DNA of 64,000 nucleotides from assembly GCA_905331475.1 (NCBI GenBank), contig CAJNYU010004016.1, forward strand, positions 1 through 64,000, read 5' to 3'. The stretch's first letter is position 1; each line of letters begins with the position of its first letter. Made by a program: the position numbers and the translations under genes. The notes beneath the pieces were generated by a model that worked only from the letters and a program-made list of their open reading frames with translations, was not told the origin of the DNA and searched no databases. Shown piece after piece: positions 41,501 through 52,695 of this stretch. The stretch comes from Rotaria socialis. Lineage: Eukaryota > Rotifera > Eurotatoria > Philodinida > Philodinidae.

Positions 41501-43259
41501 GCTATGAAGATTGGAAATAAGCTTCTGGACGAATTGTCAGACAATCGTAAAAGTAATACTGCTAATTTGACATCAGCTATGCATATGTTGATGAAATTTG
41601 GTGATATACAAAATGCTGAACGCGTCTTTAAAATAATTGAAAAGAAAGACTTGATTACATATGGAGCATTAATGAATGGATACAATATGAATGATCAATC
41701 AGAGAAGTGTTTCAAAGTTTTCGAAGAAATGAAACATCATAATATTGTTCCAGATGAGAGTACATGGACCATTCTTATAGGTACATATTCACAGATTGCT
41801 ATGATTCGACAATGTAAATATCTGGTTAATCAAATTCCACCGCATATCTTGAATAAGCAACAAATACAGAACGCTTTAATTGACATGTGGGTGAGTATTT
41901 AGCGCTGAGTTTCAAGGGGAAATCGATTATTCCATACACGAATTCGTCTTATTTTTGTCTAGGGAAAATGTGGTGCAGTGGAAGCAGCAAAACAAATATT
42001 TAATACAGTTTCTGAACCTGACACATTTACCTACAGTTCAATGAGTAAATATGCTGTCTGTTGTTCTACGTTTCGCTTTAATGTTGGCTTGTTTTCGTTT
42101 TATAGTTAATGCACTTGGACTTAATGGAATGGGCTGTGAAGCTTTAAATGTTTATAAACAAATGCCACATAATCTGCGTAATGAAATTGCAGAAATTTCT
42201 GTCTTAAATGCTTGTTCTCATTCTGGTCTTCTTCGTGAAGCGCAAGCTATTTTCAATGAAATTTCTGTTAAAACAGAAAAAATCACAGGAGCTATGGTAA
42301 GTTGTCCCGTAATCTGGAGTCAGTTTCTAATGGCACGTCTCATGATGGATCTTAGGTTGATTGTTACAGTCGTATGTTTCTATTTGATGAAGCAGAAAAA
42401 TTGATAGATGATTATGAAAAGACGAAATCACCAAGTTTTGTCATGTATAGTAAGTCTTTTTATTATGCAATGTTCGATGAATGTTTATTATTTTTTGTGT
42501 TTCTTATTCTAGTGTCGCTACTATCTGGTGCAAGAAACAATCGTGACACAATATTATCCGAAAAAATATTTAATCGAATGTTATCTTTATTTCCGGATGA
42601 AAAGGATAATCTTATGTCAAGTGTAATACTTGTCTCAAACACATATTCATCTTTGGGTGAAGATGAACAAGCACATGACTTTAGATCTCATCATCAGAAA
42701 AAATTAGGAACCCGTGTAAAAGTTGGATTATCATGGACTGAAGTAAATGGTGAAGTAACGGTAAAAAATTTCAATTCATTTATAAAAATATTCAAAAAAA
42801 TCTGTTCAATTTTTTAGGGGTTCAGTGCTTATGATCGTTTTCATCCATCTTCATTGAAAATCCAGGCTGAACTTAGTCGTATTGCAAAAGAATTGATTGA
42901 AAATGGTCATCAATTCAATTCGTCTTGTATAACGCGTCGATTAAATGAAGGAGAAACAGTTGAATCGGTTTTGATGGGTCATAGCGAAAAAATAGCAATT
43001 GCTTTCAATTTCATACAAGAGCCAATTCCAGAATTTATTCAAATTCGTAAAAATCTTCGTGTGTGTTTCGATTGTCGTAAGTTCATCTTTTTCTTCGTGA
43101 TTGTTCTGGCAAATGAATTTCTTGTGCTTTTTTTTAACCTTAGATGCAGCCACGAAACTTATAGCGAAAATTCGACAACGTGATATTATTATACGTGATG
43201 CAAACCGTATTCATCATTTTCAACGAAATGGGCAATGTTCATGTCAAGATCATTTTTGA
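38579..43259 (+). CDS. DYW-type (PLS-class) pentatricopeptide repeat protein
   Basis: Thirteen exons: 38579..38903, 39855..39941, 39991..40290, 40338..40637, 40685..40984, 41032..41331, 41379..41890, 41963..42044, 42106..42296, 42356..42449, 42513..42760, 42818..43076, 43144..43259; all phases agree, giving 1037 aa. The first about 22 residues (MLRIKNNTHLIYRFQRLL) lack acids and look like a mitochondrial presequence. PPR motifs follow in P-L-S triplets of 100 residues, then an E/E+ region (LVSNTYSSLGEDEQA, SWTEVNGEV, YDRFHP) and a DYW deaminase-like domain: HSEKIAIAF with the HxE motif, VCFDCH as CxxC, RDANRIHHF, and a terminus CSCQDHF in place of DYW. Plant DYW proteins act in C-to-U RNA editing in organelles; DYW proteins are also reported in a few protists and rotifers. 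Intron 1 is 951 nt, the rest short. Confidence 0.9.
40338..41690 (+). repeat. tandem 347-bp exon-plus-intron duplication in the PPR gene
   Basis: Exons start at 40338, 40685, 41032 and 41379, exactly 347 bp apart. The first three are 300 nt plus a 47-nt intron; the last unit runs into a longer exon. The three introns are nearly identical (GTAATCCA...GGCAACTTTGTGTTTA... ending in TAG), so the duplication includes the intron and is young or homogenised. Each unit encodes one PLS triplet. The unit at 39991-40290 is also 300 nt but much more diverged, with a different intron. Confidence 0.92.
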
Positions 43260-46055
43260 TAGTTTATTACTCTAATAAATTGTTTGTTTTTGTTCAAATC
43301 GATTTCTTTCATCGAATGATACGTTGGAAAATTGAAAAAGATGCACAGTTCTTCAATTGTAATTGTAAGATCATTTTAAAGAATCTGACTCGTTGCTCGG
43401 GCTCATATAGTGCCAGTGCCTGTCGTCGCAAAAGAAAACGTTCCATTCCAATCTTTGTCTACTAATCTTCCTAAGAAGAAAGCGTTGGAACATATTATTG
43501 AATAAAAAAAAAGGCATAGTCAATATACGTACAATATCAGAAGAAATTAGCCTGATGCTTTTCACCATATCATGATACCTGGGCTGCGATTCGATCTATA
43601 TTTCCTATAATTCATATATTTTCAAAAAAGTCCTATTTTTGTCCTATATTTTCCTATATTTTATCGAAAAAAGTAGGAAATTTCCGAAAACCTCTTGATT
43701 TTGCTATTGTCTTTAGACAAAAAAGAAAACTTGTAATGTGTATAATCATATGTTTTGGACCAATTCTTGTATTATAGTGAAATTTGTTTTACACAGTATT
43801 GTTCCTTTCGTCTATTTAGTGGGCTGACTGAGAAATTGTTTAAAACTAAGTAAAAAATACAAAATAGTTCAAAACATAAAAAACATTCACAAAGTGATCA
43901 TGTACTAGTTTCGGATTTTTAGTGAATTTTTCGTTAGATAGAAAAGCTGCATATATATATATCCCTGGAGAAAATAAGTTTCACTCTGTATTTTGAGGAT
44001 ATTTTTGCGAAAAGAACATATTTTTAAAAAGTAACTGCATATTCTGAAAGCCCGTGAATGTTTACACCATCATGCGAATGTGTATTTTCATTTACACTTA
44101 TTTATTACCAGAAAAAGTTGAGTTATGATAAAATACAAAATAAACTAGTGAAAAATAATAAGCGATGAATGCTGATTATCAGGGCAATAAAATTAGGTTG
44201 AGATTTTTTGGGAATTCATGTCCGTAGTCTGAAGCGTCTCATTTAATTATGAGAAATAGTATTTGTCTTTTTCATATATTTGGTTTTTCAAAGCTTATGA
44301 TCTACTTTATTGTTTTTTATCGATTCGTGAAAAACTTTTACAATGATCCTCGAATTAGCGACTTATTTCAGTAGAAAAAATTACATAAGGATCTTGGCTA
44401 CGGTTGAACTGTTTATAAGACCGTCATTAAAAAGACTTTCGAGCAGAGCAGTTAAAAGACACCAAAACAATTAAACAAAAGCAGTGTATAAAGTGTCCTC
44501 TCTTTTTGTCATTTTTACCGAAAAATCCTATATTTTTGACAACCTTGATCCTCTAAGGATTCCTATATTTTTAAAAAAGTGCAATCGTAGGCCAGGCTGT
44601 AACATATAATTATTTCTTAGCTAAATTGCTAAAACTGTAATGATATTGAACCGACAATAGTATATATATATATACAACATATATCCGTTAGAATAAAACT
44701 ATGAATAGTTTCCTTTTTCAAAATATTAAAATATTTCCTTTAGGACAAAAATGAAGAACAAACCAAAGTTACGCAGCAGTTATTGATTTAGCCACATTGT
44801 CTCTAAGAAACTCAATAAATATTCAGATTCTAAACAAATAGTGTATATGATTCTGAATTTGTACTGATTGCCTGTATAAACATTTTTCAAAGATACAAAA
44901 ATGATAACGAAGAAATTCTTTCTTATATCATTATTCGAAATAAGTCTATAAGAAATTAAAATGATGAATATGCTTTACTTCTTTTAGCACTTTTATTCTC
45001 TTTAGTTTGTATTTTTTTTTACAATGAGAATGCATGAATGTCTATGTAAGGAAAGAATATGATTCATACTTACACTCTACATTTTTTGTTAAGTACTCCA
45101 AAGTAATAGACAAGAATAATATAATAATGACAATATACAAGAGAGTTCAATGGTTCATTGCCTTCATGCCATTGATTATGAAGTAGTTAAAGTATACAAT
45201 TTGTTCGTTCTTGACCAAACGTTATTTTCCTACTGTCCCCATGTGAAAGTGAAATCTGTGAGAACCTAGAGTAGTTTTGTATTATGAGAGCAGTTATACA
45301 CAAATTTGAGGCTAAATATGTAATAAAATTTATACCGAGAATTTTATTTTCATCTTTGTAAAAAAAAACATTCGAGACAATTCTTTATAGATGATTGTTG
45401 TTTTAGATATTAAATCAAACATTTGTTTTGGATTATAAATTGCTAATTAAATATCGAACTGACGTTTTATATCCCACAAAATGCTAAGCGTAAAAGTCAT
45501 ATTCGTAAGATTTTCAGCAGATCAATAGTACATATGAGAAAACTTTTTACATTCAAATAAATAGTAGTCAATCGATCAATTCAAGCGATGAATATAATTG
45601 ACAAGAACGATCATCGTATATTGTCTAATTATGATTCGAATTTGAATAATTCTCTGAAGGGTATGACCAATAGTGTCTAAATATTAATTTAGTCATTTTT
45701 CATTTTAAAAACATATTACTTGTGAGTTTCAATGAGCCCGGCTGATGTATTTTCCATAGATTGAAAGCTAAATTCAACTAATCGTTTGAGTTTTGCCTGA
45801 TGAATAAAAAGAAAGAAATTCATTTGACGTTCATTGTTCTCTACTACTAGAATGGTGTTCAATTTTATAGCGAAATCATTGCTTGTTTCCTTAATTATAG
45901 CTCGAATTCAACCATAGAGAATTAATACAACTGGAGCTTTCGATTCGAAAGTTTCGAATCCATCCCATTAATTTCAGCTTTATAATACTATAGAAAATTT
46001 TATTAATTATAAATGATTATTAATATTACAGTATCAAAGCCAAACATATAACCAA
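43260..46055. other. intergenic with one TIR element
   Basis: No gene seen. A TIR element is placed at 43579-44595; the remainder (44596-46055) is AT-rich with no supported feature. Confidence 0.5.
43579..44595. mobile_element. CTGG-ended TIR element, copy 1 (decayed)
   Basis: Left end CTGGGCTGCGATT and reverse complement of the right end CTGGCCTACGATT. Both sub-terminal zones carry repeats of TCCTATATTTT (43600-43665 and 44525-44572, inverted). No ORF and no clear target duplication. The same motifs recur in the better preserved copy at 48382-49712. Confidence 0.5.
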
Positions 46056-48210
46056 TCACGGAAACAAATCAATTCGAATATTATTACAATCAAATAATCC
46101 ATTACGAACAGCTGTTATTAATGATTCTTTGAATGTATTTCTTATCTGTTCTTTAGATTCATAAAGATTACCTTTGTTTATTGCTAATTCAATCAGTTGA
46201 TGAAATTCACGAATTATTTCTAAAACAAAATTAACTAAATCTGTATGGAGCATAATATTTGTACCACCGGTTTCAAGACAACGCAGATGAGGTGCTAATT
46301 GAGTTAATTGATGAACATTAAAATATTGTTCATCGTTCGAATGTACTCTATCTACTATGAGACGTAAATGTTTCAAATTTGAATATGATTTTGAACAATG
46401 ACGAAAGTCTTTCCACGCTGTTACCAAATGTGAAAGATTTGGTGATGCATCAAGTATTTGCTCAACGATCATTATACGAACTGTGTTTTGTGTTGAGTCT
46501 GGTTCAAAGTTAAAAGTCATAGATCGTAGGTGGCGAAGCAACAAGTCACTACAAACTGGATAATTCGATGTTACTGGTATGTTTGTCTAAAAAGAAAATA
46601 AACATATATCATATTTGAATTTTTTTATTTTTAAGATATATTTCCTCAACTTAATACGAAAATAGTTCTATACGATTTCACAATGTGCATATTCATTCTG
46701 CAGATTTAATAAATCAATTATCAAAATTATCACATGAACTCATTGTAAACTTTTCTTTTCTCTCTCCAGATCAACAAAAATACATGTTTTGACAACTGAT
46801 ATGTAATGAAGCAAACCATCAATGAACATTATAATTCGACGGGAGAAAAGTTGTGTATTGATTTTTTTGATATAGCACTGTGATTAGATGATGCATAGCA
46901 ACGCCACCGAAAATATAGAAAAACGCTTACGTATTTTTGGCAACAATTGCTTTATTCAATGCTTATATTAACGATGAATTTCATGTAATAATAAAATAAC
47001 TATTATGGCATATAAGAGAGTATAGTGAAGATCGCTCGATTAAAAATTCCAATTTAGTTGATTTAGATTTTACAACTAAAGAAAAAACGATTAACTTAAC
47101 ATTTCGTAAAGAACCTGAATATTATATCTAATAATATAGTTTAGTCGAGAGGCAGAACGCAATGTCAAAAGTTTTAAACTATATAGACAATTTCGCTTGT
47201 TTTTCGTAGACCGAATATTCTATTATATAATATTTAAAGACTCAATAAAATGTGATCGATCTAGTTTGACAAAATATTATCTGATTGCAAAAAAAACACG
47301 TGATGAAACAGTTTTCGAATCCCTACTGCTCTAAAATTTTTCTCATACCTATTTGAAAGTATAATTCTTTTATGCTACAATTTACGATAAAATTTCTCCT
47401 TCACTTCTCTTATGGCATTAAATTCTAATTTTTTATTTCTAATGGAAATTATTAGAAATCATTTTTTTGCACGATTTGGGAATTCATACTGACAAGCATA
47501 ATTAGACTTCAAAAAATATTTGACAATAATAGCTCAAAGAGAGACGCAATTTCTCGAGCATTTTCGTATCATCGATCAATCTGAATATCCCAGTTCTAAT
47601 GATGGTTCGTTCTTTATGTGAAGTAAAATTATTCTTAAATGTTTACTAAAACATTTATAGTTTAACTCTGTGCTATCATAAATTGGCAAATTATAATTTT
47701 TTAAACTCGTTTCCGACATAAATTAAAAAGAATGCTTTCACACTATAATTGCTTTACTTACTCGTCCAACTTCACATGTTAAATAGAGTTTATTGACTGA
47801 ACTATTTGCAGCCACTTGCAAATTTTTCAGTAACTTGTCAGGTTGGTCTGTTCGATCACAAGTCAGGTCCAGTGACCGTCGTCCATTGGTAACGATCGGA
47901 ATAATTGCATGTTCTACTAAACGATGATTATGTAAGGTTCGTTTGTGTTGTAACAATACGTTTATCGGGCGTTTATGGACTACAAATAGCGGGTCCGTTA
48001 CAAAATTTAGATCACCATCAACAGAAATCCAACTGTCATCTAAATAACAGCCAAGATCATCAAAAGGCCATTTGCCATTACAAATGAAAGAACTCATTTG
48101 CCATGCGTGTTCCATTTCTTGAGGAAAACAAAACGAAAAGTGAAGATCCTTTAAAGCAGGTAAATATGTAGAACTACAAAGTTCCTGAAATTTGCCAACA
48201 TAATCCAGTG
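46056..48210 (-). CDS. LRR/F-box-family-like protein, 5' part missing
   Basis: Two exons on the minus strand: 48210..47762 and 46586..46056, phase 0, joined across a 1175-nt intron; the first begins after an acceptor with two leftover bases, so at least one upstream exon is absent. The text shows repeated Leu/His patterns (LPALKDLHFSF, SNLKHLRLIVDRV, LAPHLRCLETGG, FHQLIELAI) typical of the large leucine-rich F-box-like family of bdelloids. No F-box is visible because the N-terminus is missing. A TIR element starts 172 bp upstream (48382), so the 5' exons may have been displaced or lost. Whether it is still expressed is unknown. Confidence 0.55.
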
Positions 48211-48680
48211 CTGCAAGAAAGAATAAACAACAGAATTAATAGTAAGGTAAACATATTCGAAAGAAAATAGATCTCATTCAGCAAACTCACATAATCGCGG
48301 TTAGTCGCTTTCGTCTACTGTCTTTCTTTCTTTCCTCTTAATAAAAGTATAGTTTTTAACTATACTAAGTGGCGTGACTCACTGGCTTCGTAGCAGTCCT
48401 ATATATCCTATATTTTAAAAATTTATCCTATAATAGACTATATTTTGAAAATTTTCCCTATATTCCTAACTTTTTCAAAAAATTGAAGATTCTTTTCAAA
48501 AAATTCCAAAAATTCTTGATAAGCGTTCAAAACGTTATCTAGATAATGTATATGGTACACACTTTGCATTAATTGTCTGTGTATTAGTGTTTTATCCAGG
48601 ATTTCTGGGTATGTTACATATCAGCGTCACTACATGGGACCTATATGGAACTTATGGGGGATCATATTGGAACTATATAA

Positions 48681-49115
48681 TGAGGTTTTGTGGACAAAAT
48701 TTTGTGGTTGTAGTTTGCGAAAACAAAATAATGTTTTTGCTTGTCCGATCGGGAAATGTTTTTAACCTTTTTTGGTATTCCGCCTTTTAGAACTTCATAG
48801 TAAGCTACATCGAATTTCATCGACAGATTTCAAATTTCATCGAAAAATAAGCATCCATTCAGGAGTTATAACGGTTTGAAATTTTGTTAAAATTTTGGCA
48901 GCATTTGAAAAAAATTCACAACGTTATAACCCCTGAATGGATGCTTATTTTTCGATGAAGTTTGAAATCTGTCGATGAAATTCGATGTAGCTTACTATGA
49001 AGTTCTACAAGGCGGAATACCAAAAAAAGGTTAAAAACATTTCCCGGTCGGACAAGCAAAAACATTATTTTGTTTTCGCAAACTACAATCACAAAATTTT
49101 GTCCACAAAACCTCA
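48681..49115. repeat. long internal palindrome (foldback)
   Basis: The arm at 48681-48883 and the arm at 48922-49115 are reverse complements with few mismatches (for example TGAGGTTTTGTGGACAAAA and TTTTGTCCACAAAACCTCA), separated by a 38-nt loop. Matching ORFs on opposite strands are an artefact of this symmetry. RNA from either strand would form a hairpin of about 200 bp. Confidence 0.9.
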
Positions 49116-49328
49116 TCAATACTATTCTTATCTGGTTCTACATTTCATCTTTTATTTTAAAATTAAAATTTTGGACTTGATTTTACTGATTCTGTTCATG
49201 TTGAAATTAATGCCACCATATACGAAGTTTCGTCCGCACTGATTGAGCAAAACAGACTCTGAATGCCGTAATGTGAATAAATGTACTTTATGTAACACAC
49301 ATGAAAGAAAAGTTCATTGAAATCATTG

Positions 49329-49393
49329 GGGTGTAGGTGTGTGGATGGGTGTTGATGTGAATGTGCGAGTATTTTTGTTCAGAAACCCACCTA
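49329..49393. repeat. telomere-like hairpin (locus D)
   Basis: A G-rich arm GGGGTGTAGGTGTGTGG (with GGGTGTTGATGTG after it) and a C-rich arm ACCCACCTACACCCT about 35 nt later; the GGGTGTAGGTG core is inverted. It lies within the 48382-49712 element. Same polarity as the other three loci. Confidence 0.65.
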
Positions 49394-49745
49394 CACCCTA
49401 TATCGCATGTATGTGTCCAATAGTTGAAAATAAATCGAATATAAATTAGTTTTTTATGTTTTAAGAAAATCTTGCTGCTCCATTACTTTTCAAAACTGAA
49501 TAATATTTTTATTTAGCTGATTAGATATACGTGCAAAAACAATGCATTATCATCTTCAATGCTGCTGCAGTGATTTTTCGGTGTCTACATCTTTTTCTAG
49601 AACAAATTTGCATCCTATATTTTTCCTATATAGCTGAGGGCGATCCTATTTATTTTAGACCTATCCTATATAGAAATTCCTATATTTTTTGAGAGGGCCG
49701 CTGCGATGCCAGGTGACTCATCATCATTAATTCTATATATTACTA

Positions 49746-50069
49746 ATGATGAGCAACAGTGGCATTATGCCTCATCGAACGAATATGACAAATATCAATC
49801 AAATGGATGGAGATTCGGTTTCAGCAACTATACCAACAACAGAACAAAATACAAATTCAACACGTAATGCAGCCAAAAGACCAAAACAAGGTGATGATTC
49901 ATTTGAACTTGAACATCGTGTGGTTAATATTCATAACCAATCTATCACGGGTAGTTTCCTGAAGCTCTATAGACTCATTTTATTAGGATCATTCGAGAAA
50001 AATGTTGAGAAAATCATTCAAAAAAAAGATGCCTGTTATAAGGATAATATATATTTTTTCGGTATTTAA
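49746..50069 (+). CDS. possible small protein or orphan 5' exon
   Basis: 107 codons beginning MMSNSGIMPHRTNM, rich in Asn, Thr and Gln, with a charged ending. A 36-nt GT...AG stretch near 49951-49986 keeps the frame and might be a very short intron. It starts 26 bp after the target duplication of the TIR element. No similarity recognised. It may be real, or an exon cut off from its gene. Confidence 0.3.
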   Translation: MMSNSGIMPHRTNMTNINQMDGDSVSATIPTTEQNTNSTRNAAKRPKQGDDSFELEHRVVNIHNQSITGSFLKLYRLILLGSFEKNVEKIIQKKDACYKDNIYFFGI

Positions 50070-50170
50070 TTGAGAACATTAAATGAATCGATATGATCAG
50101 GACGAATTTCTCCAACGTATAATGAACGACCGTTGACACTTAAAGTCAAATCATGTGGATCACCGAATTT
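50066..50170 (-). pseudogene. orphan C-terminal exon of a peptidylglycine amidating-lyase (NHL repeat) gene
   Basis: After a TTTTAG acceptor the minus strand reads KFGDPHDLTLSVNGRSLYVG then EIRPDHIDSFNV and a stop at 50066-50068. The PHD...G.SLYVGEI pattern is the last beta-propeller blade of peptidyl-alpha-hydroxyglycine alpha-amidating lyase or a related NHL protein. I found no other exon of it in the next kilobases, so this looks like an isolated fragment. Confidence 0.5.
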
Positions 50171-50776
50171 CTAAAACAATAAAGCCAAAAACATGAGCTA
50201 GTGTTAAACAGAATTAGAAGACAACAAACATCATTTGATTCCAAAAATGACTGAGAAATGTAATGAGTATTTGTTCTGACTCGCAGGGCAATGGAATATT
50301 CTTGCGTTTCACGATTGATCGTCCAATATTTTCCTAGATCCTAAACTGCAAATTAATAGAATATCTATTGACATGCAACTAAAAATAAAATAGATTCTTG
50401 TCTAACTGTGGAAGAAAAATGCAAATGTGAACAGAGAAGGTGCGTGTGGCTTGATGTGTACAAATATTACTTTAACTAGATGCGCCGTAGGCACGTCATC
50501 ATTATCGAGATCAATCCATAGTAAATGAAAAGCACTCTAAAGGAATACTTTATTGTTTATAAGAAGAAAAGTTCGCATATGAAGGTATTTGAGTGCTTAC
50601 GAAAATATATACGCAACAAACAATATAACATCAATGAAGGTATATTTGTCTCATGTTCCGAATACACATGGCAAAGTCATGACGAATCATTTATGCCAAT
50701 GTTTGCTAATTATATTAAGAAATTACACCTTTGAGAAAAGAAAATCAGTATAAATAATTATTGCTCAGATTGATAA
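50171..50776. other. no supported gene
   Basis: A 69-codon plus-strand ORF at 50525-50734 has no recognisable domain; otherwise AT-rich sequence between gene fragments. Confidence 0.4.
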
Positions 50777-51871
50777 GAAAAAGAAAACTTACGACTGTTG
50801 TTTGCGAATAGAAAGGTGAAAGTATCTGGCTCGATAACTAAAGATAATCTTCGTTCTCTTCTATTTGATGGTCTATCTAATATTAATGAAACTCAAAAAT
50901 CTTATGATTTTTTCTCTCAATATTTACGTGATCATGAGACGCACGTATTTTTTTTAGCAGATTTGCTACGCGAAACACTTAAATTTAGCGATGAGGCACG
51001 CCACATGTTAACTGATTGAAGATGTCATTACTGGTGTCTACTGTTCAATAGTTGAATTAGGCACATCTGATAATACCCGAATTATTTTAGAAGTTAATGG
51101 TTATGCCAATAAATTTATTATTCCACCATTACCTAATCTTTTGTTTATTCGTGATGCATTTTCAGTTTTTGAAAAGCATGTTTTTATTTGGCAAATGGCT
51201 AAATCAGCACGACAAAATGAGCTTCTTTTATTGCATACTGTCTTTCGATTTCATCCATATTTATCAACTTCTGGTTTGAATATTGTCGAATGGCAAACAA
51301 AGAATGCTAATGACGAATATCCAACAATTGAAGGAGGTGCCGTTGCTTGTCTTGGTCAAGGTATTTTACTTATTGGTGAAGACATTGCTGGTACAGGTCT
51401 TTTTCGTCAAATAATCGTTGTTATTATACCACCACACCGTGATTATATGCATTTGGATACTATTATTAGTTCAGTTGGTAAACATGCATTTACATTACAC
51501 AGTCCATTAACTGAAATCATGGAAATATTCACAGTTGAAACCCGATGTATTAATGATAATGTATTTCCAAAGTCAATGTGGATTTCACATGTATTTAATA
51601 TTCGTAGTGCCCTTCGAAAGCTTCTCAATGAGCCTAAGCTTATTTTTTATGATGCTCAGAATGAACAAAAAAACAATGTCGTCATAATGTTGTCGTTATT
51701 GATGATTGTCATGATGTCACTTATGCAGGTGGTGATCTCGAAAATGGTATTATCAATCAGATGATTCGAAATAATATTTGTCAAGTTGGCCAAATTCCTT
51801 CTCAAGGTTTATTTGAGGGTGGTCGTGATGCTCACTGTATGACCAATGCTGTTCGACGACGAGCTAAATAG
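50777..51871 (+). pseudogene. arginine deiminase-like, frameshifted
   Basis: Three frames together match bacterial-type arginine deiminase, which converts arginine to citrulline and ammonia. Frame 1 (from 50777): DNLRSLLFDGL...QYLRDHE, the N-terminal LLFDD region. Frame 2 (from about 51015): IPPLPNLLFIRDAF, then YPTIEGGAVACLG and YMHLDTIIS. Frame 3 (from about 51668 to the stop at 51871): AGGDLENG and GGRDAHCMTNAVRR with the catalytic Cys. The RD, EGG, H-x-D and Cys residues are all kept. Breaks occur near 51015 and in an A7 run at 51667-51673, and the first about 15 residues are missing because of an upstream stop. No introns. The second break could be a sequencing error; the first and the lost start suggest real decay. 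Confidence 0.78.
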
Positions 51872-52695
51872 AAATTGTTTCTTTTTCGTTATCGATCTCG
51901 ATGATTTCCTTGTTGTTTTTGCTTATTTATTGAATTGAAAATTTGTTGGCCTATGGTAATTTCACGATATACGTATAATATCAAGAAATGAATCTGACGC
52001 ACAAATGGATTCAATTCGAATTTTCGTCAGCTAGTTTTATTTTATTTAGACTAGGAAATAAGCAAATAACTATTGTATAACAATCAAGAATTCGCAAAGA
52101 AAATATTTCACACAGCTGATTTCTTAATCATGGAAAATCAAAGTGGAATAGTATGTACTTTTAATGTCAAGTCCAATCACTTACATCGTTAGGAAAAAAA
52201 TCTATTTATAGATGGACAGTAGAGAATAAACCAGAGTAAGTGATATTGTAAAATGAATCCTAAAATAGTTTAGCAATTAAAAACGCCACGATTCAAGTCA
52301 CTTGAATCAAGTGACAAACAATATGAATTTTATGCAAAAATTTTGCTTTTTTTTATTATCCTATCATCATTATTTTAATCAGTTTTTTTCTGTTTTTTGT
52401 TTCATTAGCATCATTATCAAACCGTAGACAAAAAAAAATATAAGACAAAGTTTTAAGAACAATAAACACATGACGAGGAGAAAAAATAAATGAAGAAAAA
52501 AAGAAAAGGAAAAATATTAATTGCACACGTAAATCTGACATATACATAGATATAGATGAATAGAGAGAGAAAAAGTAACTCATTGATTTTGCGTACATTC
52601 TCTTTTTTGTTTCTACAAGAGTAAAATGTACACACATGCCCAATACTACAATGTGGTATGCTATGTCACGGGTAGAATGAGAGAAAACGTAAATG
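51872..52695. other. intergenic, nothing recognised
   Basis: AT-rich spacer between the arginine deiminase relic (+) and the CKS gene (-). Probably includes the CKS 3' UTR. Confidence 0.45.

Larger units (their letters stand above)
48382..49712. mobile_element. CTGG-ended TIR element, copy 2, with 8-bp target duplication
   Basis: A perfect 8-bp direct repeat GTGACTCA flanks it (48374-48381 and 49713-49720). Left end CTGGCTTCGTAGCAGTCCT; reverse complement of the right end CTGGCATCGCAGCGGCCCT. Sub-terminal TCCTATAT repeats lie inside both ends. It holds a 200-bp-arm palindrome (48681-49115) and a telomere-like hairpin (49329-49393) but no transposase. An 8-bp duplication is seen in hAT, P, Merlin and Zisupton elements; the CTGG end does not settle which. 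Confidence 0.78.

Noticed and set aside
48587..49242. ORFs MMRFCGQNFVIVV-like on both strands
   Set aside because: They mirror each other because of the palindrome at 48681-49115; not coding.
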